Below, piece by piece: positions 57,960-64,000 of a stretch of DNA of 64,000 bases (the first letter of the stretch is position 1; each line of letters starts with the position of its first letter). The notes under the pieces were generated by a model. It searched no databases and was not told the DNA's origin. It was given only the letters and a program-made list of their open reading frames with translations. Both the position numbers and the translations under genes were made by a program. Source of the stretch: Sediminibacterium sp. FEMGT703S (lineage in GTDB: Bacteria > Bacteroidota > Bacteroidia > Chitinophagales > Chitinophagaceae); contig PGCO01000003.1 in assembly GCA_002786355.1 (NCBI GenBank), forward strand, positions 1 through 64,000, read 5' to 3'.

Positions 57960-59924
57960 ATGCTGATTGGTTTTCAAAACGTAACATTCGAATTTGGTGC
58001 AAGAGTAATAGTTGCTGATGCTACCTGGCATATTCAACCAGGTGATAGAATTGGATTAGTGGGTTACAATGGTACGGGTAAGTCTACCCTACTAAAGGTA
58101 TTGGTAGGAGAATATACCCCATCAAAAGGTACCGTAGAAAAGAGCAGGGAAACCACTATTGGCTATTTACACCAAGACCTATTAAGTTTTGATACCAATG
58201 AAAATATTACGGAAGTAGCATTAGGCGCATTCGAAAGGGTTCGTGCGCTTGAAAAGGAAATAGAACATTTAGGAATCGAACTAGAAAAGAATCCTGAAGA
58301 CGAAGACTTATTAATCAAGTACACGGATAGTTTGCATGAATTAGACGTGCTTGATGGCTACAATATTCATCATAAAGCCGAGGAAGTTTTACATGGCCTT
58401 GGTTTTTCAAATGAAGACTTACTAAAACCGTATAAGCAATTTAGTGGAGGATGGAGAATGCGGGTATTGTTGGCAAAAATGATTTTACAACAGCCTGATG
58501 TATTATTGATGGATGAACCTACCAACCACTTAGATCTTCCATCAATTGAATGGTTAGAAAAATACTTGATTCATTATAAAGGCAGTGTGGTGATTGTAAG
58601 TCACGATAAATTCTTCTTAAATAGAATGGTCAATAAAATTGTGGAGTTATACCAGCAACAACTCCATATATATTCTGGGAATTATGAATTTTTCGAAACT
58701 GAGAAGGAAGTAAGAATTGAAATGCAACAAAAAGCATTCGAAAATCAACAAGATTACATTCGTCAACAGGAAAGATTTATTGAACGTTTTAAAGCGAAAG
58801 CAAGTAAAGCGGCTCAAGCACAGAGTGTTCAAAAAAGATTAGATAAGTTAGACAAGATTGAAGATGTTCAATTGGAAAGACCCAATATGCGAATCAATTT
58901 TCAATTAGAAAAAGTGCCAGGTAAAATACTCGTAACACTAAAAGAGGTAACCAAAAGTTTTGGCAATCTAACCATTGTAGAAAACGCATCTGCTGAAATT
59001 GAGAGAGGTGATAAAATTGCTTTAATTGGGGCAAACGGAAAGGGGAAGTCTACCCTATTAAGAATGATTGCTGGCACTGAGGAATTTAGCGGAGAAAGAG
59101 TATGGGGGCATAATGTAGAAGAAAGCTTCTATGCGCAGCATCAGTTGGAAGCACTTACAATGACTAATAATATTTTAGAAGAACTTCAAAGTTGTGGTAG
59201 CAAAAAGAATGATGTAGAGTTGAGGAGTTTATTGGGTTCTTTCTTATTTAGTGGCGAAGACGTTGATAAAAAAATTAGGGTATTAAGTGGTGGAGAAAAA
59301 GCAAGGGTTGCTTTGGCAAAAACCATTGTTAGCAGAGGTAATTTTCTAATCTTAGATGAACCTACTAACCACTTAGACATGCATTCAGTTGAGCTATTGG
59401 CTGAGGCATTAAACAAATATGAAGGATCTTATATTTTAGTAAGCCACGACCGTTATTTTATTTCGAAAACGGCTAATAAAATTTGGGAGATTGTTGACCA
59501 TCAAATAAAAGAATTTAAAGGTAGTTACCAAGAGTGGGTTGAATGGAACGAACGAATGGAAAAACAGAGAAAAGCCAACGGATCAGAAACAAAAGAATTG
59601 GAAAAACCTGTCAATAAAAAAGAACCAGTGAAGGTAGCTGAGCCGATTATTAAAAATACGCAACCAATTAATAAAGAATTACAAAAAGAGCTTCAGAAGC
59701 AGCAAAGAAGATTAAGTCAAATTGAAGCATCATTGAGTAAAGCCCAAGAAGAACAAAAACAGATTGAACTAGAAATGGGTAAGCCAGATACTTACACGAA
59801 TAAACAGCAATTTTCACAATTGGAGAACGCATATAAATCAATAAAGGATCAGATTAACACACTCAATAAAGACTATGAGTTAGTTTTTGAGCAAATTATT
59901 GACCTTGAAGCAAAAGCAAACTAA
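57960..59924 (+). CDS. ABC-F family ATP-binding protein
   Basis: Two ATPase domains: GYNGTGKSTLL/FSGGWRMRVLLAK/LLMDEPTNHLD and GANGKGKSTLL/LSGGEKARVALAK/LILDEPTNHLD. Confidence 0.95.
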   Translation: MLIGFQNVTFEFGARVIVADATWHIQPGDRIGLVGYNGTGKSTLLKVLVGEYTPSKGTVEKSRETTIGYLHQDLLSFDTNENITEVALGAFERVRALEKEIEHLGIELEKNPEDEDLLIKYTDSLHELDVLDGYNIHHKAEEVLHGLGFSNEDLLKPYKQFSGGWRMRVLLAKMILQQPDVLLMDEPTNHLDLPSIEWLEKYLIHYKGSVVIVSHDKFFLNRMVNKIVELYQQQLHIYSGNYEFFETEKEVRIEMQQKAFENQQDYIRQQERFIERFKAKASKAAQAQSVQKRLDKLDKIEDVQLERPNMRINFQLEKVPGKILVTLKEVTKSFGNLTIVENASAEIERGDKIALIGANGKGKSTLLRMIAGTEEFSGERVWGHNVEESFYAQHQLEALTMTNNILEELQSCGSKKNDVELRSLLGSFLFSGEDVDKKIRVLSGGEKARVALAKTIVSRGNFLILDEPTNHLDMHSVELLAEALNKYEGSYILVSHDRYFISKTANKIWEIVDHQIKEFKGSYQEWVEWNERMEKQRKANGSETKELEKPVNKKEPVKVAEPIIKNTQPINKELQKELQKQQRRLSQIEASLSKAQEEQKQIELEMGKPDTYTNKQQFSQLENAYKSIKDQINTLNKDYELVFEQIIDLEAKAN

Positions 59925-59926
59925 AA

Positions 59927-60589
59927 TTATTTTTCAGTAGGATTGCTCTTGCCGGCAAGTAATTTTTCTAAAGCAGTTTCTAATCTCCTTTTACGGGTTT
60001 CTTCTTTTTTTGCACCTTCAATCCAGGTTACATATTCTTTTTGATTGGTAAAAGAAAGGGAAGTGAAAAACTCTTTTGCTTCTTCGTGCGTAGTAAATAA
60101 GCGATCTAATTCAACTGGTGCTTTTACCAATCTTTTCTCAAAATCAACTCCGTTCACAGCCAACTTTGCTTCAGAGAAATTTCTTTCTTTATTAGGGATT
60201 TGATCTGTCTTCTTAAATCGCATGGCACTCCAAACATGGTCTAATGCCACTTGGCGTACACATTCAAAATTCTGCGCTGTCAAACACTCCCAGCTACAGT
60301 CGCGATTTAAGTCGCTTGCAATTTTACTAGTCTTTTTGGGATATGCAATCCACAATTTGCTTTCATTATGCAAAGCAGGAATCACTTCTTTTAATAAGTT
60401 TTTCAATTGTAGCTCACTCAATGCAAAAACCAACGCGAAATCTACTTTTTTACTCTTTAATAAAGGAGTAATATTTTTAGCATAGGTAAGTTTAGCAAAC
60501 TGTTTTTCTACTGAAGAAGGTAAACCTTGAATAAGTAGATTTTTCTCGTCCTTTAATTGAAGTTTTTCGAGGAGCGTTTGATTCGACAT
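59927..60589 (-). CDS. YdeI/OmpD-associated family protein
   Basis: C-terminal EAKEFFTSLSFTNQKEYVTWIEGAKKEETRKRRLETALEKL motif. Confidence 0.75.
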   Translation of the reverse strand: MSNQTLLEKLQLKDEKNLLIQGLPSSVEKQFAKLTYAKNITPLLKSKKVDFALVFALSELQLKNLLKEVIPALHNESKLWIAYPKKTSKIASDLNRDCSWECLTAQNFECVRQVALDHVWSAMRFKKTDQIPNKERNFSEAKLAVNGVDFEKRLVKAPVELDRLFTTHEEAKEFFTSLSFTNQKEYVTWIEGAKKEETRKRRLETALEKLLAGKSNPTEK

Positions 60590-60639
60590 GCCTTAAAGGA
60601 GTTTATAAATGCAATTAAAAGTGCAAAGTTAAAAAAATG

Positions 60640-61449
60640 TTATGACTTTTTGTAGTAATTCTGAATTGTGCTGGCCATGATTTTTTGTAAAGCGGCAATT
60701 CGTTCTGAATCACTTGGGTGTGTGCTCAAAATGGAAGGGGTATTGGCATTTCCACCTGCTGCTGCAGACATTCTTGTCCAGAAAGAGATGGCTTCTCTAG
60801 GATCAAAACCCGCTAAGGCGGAGAACATCAATCCAAAACGGTCTGCTTCTAATTCGTTACTTCTACTAAAAGCAGGCATAGCCGTTCCAGAAACGATTCC
60901 ATAAGAAGCATTAAAAATGTCTTGCGTTAATTGAGGCTTACTTGACATTGCAATTGAAATACCAGCGCCTAGACCTTGCTGCAAGAGTGCTTGACTCATG
61001 CGTTCACTTCCATGTCTAGCAAGTGCATGTGCAATTTCGTGCCCCATGACAACCGCCAAACCTGCCTCATTTTTAGTAACGGGCAATATTCCCGTATAAA
61101 CAACAATTCTACCGCCAGGCATACACCAAGCATTCATTTGTTTATCGTTCACTAAATTAATTTCCCAAGAATAGCCACTTAATTCACTGCTTAAACCCTT
61201 TTGTTGATAATAGTTTTTTATAGCCGTCACAATTCTTTCTCCAACTCTTTTGACCATTTGGGCATCTGCATTGCCTGTTACTACTTTATTGGAATTCAAA
61301 AATGATTGATACTGACCTGCTGCTAGGGATTGTGCCTCCGATTCTGGCACTAAGGCTAATTGCTTTCTTCCTGTTATTGCATTTCTTTGACAAGACACAG
61401 CTATTAAACATATAGCCGTAAGCATTATTGATTGAATGATATATTTCAT
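60640..61449 (-). CDS. M48 family metalloprotease, lipoprotein
   Basis: Lipobox AVSC, VVMGHEIAHALARHG (HExxH), NELEADRFGL; start refined to MKYIIQS. Confidence 0.93.
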   Translation of the reverse strand: MKYIIQSIMLTAICLIAVSCQRNAITGRKQLALVPESEAQSLAAGQYQSFLNSNKVVTGNADAQMVKRVGERIVTAIKNYYQQKGLSSELSGYSWEINLVNDKQMNAWCMPGGRIVVYTGILPVTKNEAGLAVVMGHEIAHALARHGSERMSQALLQQGLGAGISIAMSSKPQLTQDIFNASYGIVSGTAMPAFSRSNELEADRFGLMFSALAGFDPREAISFWTRMSAAAGGNANTPSILSTHPSDSERIAALQKIMASTIQNYYKKS

Positions 61450-61470
61450 GTGAAAATTTAAGTACAACAA

Positions 61471-62115
61471 TTACTTTCTTCCTCGATTCTTATCCCTGAA
61501 TTTAAACAACGGGATTTTACTCTCTGTACCTTTTAAAATTCGTCCTATATTTTTTTGGTGGGTCAATATCACCATTAAAGCAACTAGTACTGCAAAAATC
61601 CGATACAGTGTTTCTTTTTCATTAAAAATGAATAAGATAAAAACCATAAATGAAACGCCAGCTAATATAGAGCTTAACGAAACAAATCGAGTTAGGTATA
61701 AAACAATTAAGAAAACCCCAACACAACATAAAGCAACCAATGGCTGAATGGCAACTGCCATCCCTAAAAGAGTAGCAACTCCTTTTCCTCCCCTGAAACC
61801 AGCCCAAATAGGAAAGATATGGCCCAATACAGCAGCCAGCCCTAATCCAATCATAAAATTGGTTCTATCCCATTCGTCCGTTAAATAATAAGGCAATAAA
61901 ATATATAATGAAGTGGCAATGATTCCTTTTAAAACATCCACTAACATTACAAAAGTTCCCCACTTAGAGCCGAGTACTCTAAATGTATTGGTAGCACCTG
62001 CATTACCGCTACCATAATCTCTAATATCTATCTTAAAATAATACTTGCTGATCCAAACCGCTGTTGGCACAGAACCTATTAAATAAGCCAACAAAATCAA
62101 TAAAACTTCGTTCAT
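61471..62115 (-). CDS. plsY: Glycerol-3-phosphate acyltransferase PlsY
   Basis: YLIGSVPTAVWISKYY, GSGNAGATNTFRVLG, GFRGGKGVATLLG. Confidence 0.95.
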   Translation of the reverse strand: MNEVLLILLAYLIGSVPTAVWISKYYFKIDIRDYGSGNAGATNTFRVLGSKWGTFVMLVDVLKGIIATSLYILLPYYLTDEWDRTNFMIGLGLAAVLGHIFPIWAGFRGGKGVATLLGMAVAIQPLVALCCVGVFLIVLYLTRFVSLSSILAGVSFMVFILFIFNEKETLYRIFAVLVALMVILTHQKNIGRILKGTESKIPLFKFRDKNRGRK

Positions 62116-62184
62116 GTAGGTAATAATTGGGGGGTAAAGATAATCAATTTACTAAGTTAATAATTTCTTAACCTAAAAACGAAC

Positions 62185-63012
62185 TTAATTTATCGAAAAT
62201 TGTATGGCTACCCAACCATCTTTCTCTAAAGTTTGTTTATGTTCAAACCCACAACTCCTACACAATTCAATCATATCTGATTCATCACTGACTAAAAGCC
62301 CACTTAAAATTAATATCCCATTGGGTGCAATTATTTGTGGAAACAATAACATATTGGATTCTAAAATATGTCTGTTAATATTTGCAATCACCACATCATA
62401 TTTTTCATTGGTGTTGATGGTATCTGATAAATGAATTTGAATATGGTTACAACCATTCACTGCAATATTTTCAGTAGCATTTTCAATACACCATGAATCG
62501 TTATCAACTCCTACAACAAAATTAGCTCCTAATTTTTCTGCTAAAATTGCTAGAATGCCTGTTCCTGTTCCAAAGTCAAACACTTTTTTATGCTCAAAAT
62601 CAATCGCCTCCATTAATTTCATAACTGCATAAGTTGTCCCATGATGTCCTGTACCAAAACTCATTTTAGGAGTGATGATTAATTCATGTAATACATTTGG
62701 AATAGGTTCATGAAAAGATGCTCTTACTCCTACAAATTCATCTACTTGCATTGGACTAAAATTAGACTCCCATAGAATATTCCAATTCTGTTTATCAATA
62801 CTTGTTACAGATGCTTCTAATTGAAAATTGGTTAACAATTCGGTAAGTGGAAGACTATTAAATAAACTAATTGGTATATATGCTTTTAAGGAATCAGCTT
62901 CTTCTAAAAAACCATCGTATCCTAATTCGGCCAATTGCGCAATTAAAATTTCTGCTATTTCAGCAGACTGATTAACTAAAGAAATATTTACCTCTTTATA
63001 CTGATCTGTCAT
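62185..63012 (-). CDS. prmA: Ribosomal protein L11 methyltransferase
   Basis: TPKMSFGTGHHGTTYAVMKLME, VFDFGTGTGILAILAEKLGA, NINRHIL. Confidence 0.92.
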   Translation of the reverse strand: MTDQYKEVNISLVNQSAEIAEILIAQLAELGYDGFLEEADSLKAYIPISLFNSLPLTELLTNFQLEASVTSIDKQNWNILWESNFSPMQVDEFVGVRASFHEPIPNVLHELIITPKMSFGTGHHGTTYAVMKLMEAIDFEHKKVFDFGTGTGILAILAEKLGANFVVGVDNDSWCIENATENIAVNGCNHIQIHLSDTINTNEKYDVVIANINRHILESNMLLFPQIIAPNGILILSGLLVSDESDMIELCRSCGFEHKQTLEKDGWVAIQFSIN

Positions 63013-63079
63013 AGAATCATTTTTAAAACATCAATGGCCCAATTACGGGCCATTGAATACTCAAATTATATTTTAGAAA

Positions 63080-64000
63080 CTATCCTTCGTTTTGTGGATT
63101 ATTGTCTCTTGGTTTTTGTTCAGGTCTTGGCATTAAGGCCTTGCGACTTAACTTAAACTTACCAGTCTTAGGATCTAAACCCACCAACTTAACTTTAACC
63201 ATATCACCTTCCTTGAATAATCCGTCCATTGATTCTAAGCGGCTCCAACTAATTTCGCTGATATGCAATAATCCTTGTTTTCCAGGCATGAATTCTACAA
63301 AAGCTCCAAATTCTTTAATGCCTTTAACAGGGCCTTCGTATACATCTCCAACTTCGGGGATAGCAGTGATGCCTTTAATCCATCTTACTGCCTTATCTAA
63401 GCTGTCTTTTGATGCAGAGAATATGCTTACTTCACCCATATTCCCTACTTCTTCAATATTTACGGTTGCTCCTGTTTCACGTTGAATTTCTTGAATAACT
63501 TTTCCACCTGGTCCGATTACTGCACCAATGAATTCCTTGTCGATGATTAACTTAACCATTCTTGGAGCATGAGGTTTCACTTCTGCCCTATGTGCAGGAA
63601 TACACTCGTACATCGCATCCAAAATATGCAATCTTCCGTTTCTTGCCTGAGCTAACGCCGCTCTCATTACTTCCATGCTTAGGCCGTCTACTTTAATATC
63701 CATTTGAACACCACAAATACCATCTTTGGTTCCAGTAACTTTAAAATCCATATCACCTAAATGATCTTCATCACCAAGTATATCTGTTAAAATTGCATAC
63801 TTTCCATCTTCACGGGTAATTAATCCCATTGCAACACCGCTTACGTGTTTAGGAACAGGAACACCAGCATCCATTAAAGCAAGTGACCCTGCACATACAG
63901 TTGCCATAGATGATGAACCATTGCTTTCTAAGATATCACTCACAATTCTAACTGTGTAAGCGAACTCTGTGGTAGAAGGCATCATTTGCTTTAGAGAACG
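63080..64000 (-). CDS. pnp: Polynucleotide phosphorylase, 5' part cut off by the window edge
   Basis: [48 protein letters not shown] ([12 protein letters not shown]) and S1 domains; frame stays open to 64000. Confidence 0.95.
   Translation of the reverse strand, partial: RSLKQMMPSTTEFAYTVRIVSDILESNGSSSMATVCAGSLALMDAGVPVPKHVSGVAMGLITREDGKYAILTDILGDEDHLGDMDFKVTGTKDGICGVQMDIKVDGLSMEVMRAALAQARNGRLHILDAMYECIPAHRAEVKPHAPRMVKLIIDKEFIGAVIGPGGKVIQEIQRETGATVNIEEVGNMGEVSIFSASKDSLDKAVRWIKGITAIPEVGDVYEGPVKGIKEFGAFVEFMPGKQGLLHISEISWSRLESMDGLFKEGDMVKVKLVGLDPKTGKFKLSRKALMPRPEQKPRDNNPQNEG

Noticed and set aside
63102-63485. 127-aa plus-strand ORF opposite pnp
   Set aside because: Antisense of the conserved KH/S1 coding region
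1-64000. CRISPR arrays, tRNA/rRNA genes, IS elements, prophage or known anti-phage systems
   Set aside because: No regularly spaced repeats, tRNA-like cloverleaf, transposase, integrase or canonical defence gene recognised in the translations; a tRNAscan-SE, Rfam or DefenseFinder run would be the decisive check

Overview
64-kb AT-rich chromosomal segment from a Bacteroidota genome. The lineage is an inference: Chitinophagaceae-like gene content, several TTTG-N18-20-TAnnTTTG promoters, DUF3667/DUF3810/DUF3347 families, and bacillithiol genes. The window is densely coding and mostly core or metabolic. No rRNA, tRNA, CRISPR array, transposase or prophage was recognised. Main blocks: (1) GH5-like lipoprotein, DUF808 protein, Ca2+-type P-ATPase, SDR and VOC genes (0-6.6 kb). 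(2) An eight-gene minus-strand cluster (6.6-14.6 kb) that looks like a complete non-phosphorylative L-fucose pathway plus GH29 fucosidase and FucP transporter, flanked on both sides by paralogous VOC genes; its putative fucose dehydrogenase lacks the canonical SDR catalytic Lys. (3) A VOC-PH-domain fusion next to a second PH-domain protein, and a band-7 lipoprotein. (4) pyrC, then a DUF2130 (nuclease-like) gene overlapping an uncharacterised ORF with protein-kinase-like motifs. (5) dcd, DUF177-rpmF-plsX, CBS, LysR, threonine synthase, fba and accD-smpB. (6) Agmatine deiminase and N-carbamoylputrescine amidase plus a distal arginine decarboxylase (putrescine route); bshB1 and bacilliredoxin. 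(7) GumN-ECF sigma-membrane protein trio. (8) thrS-infC-rpmI-rplT, two TonB-dependent/outer-membrane receptors, ABC-F, M48 protease, plsY, prmA and a truncated pnp. No unequivocal new system is demonstrated. The best leads are the DUF2130/kinase-like pair, the K-to-N SDR in the fucose cluster, and the VOC-PH fusion. Family assignments come from reading the translated proteins; no database search was run.
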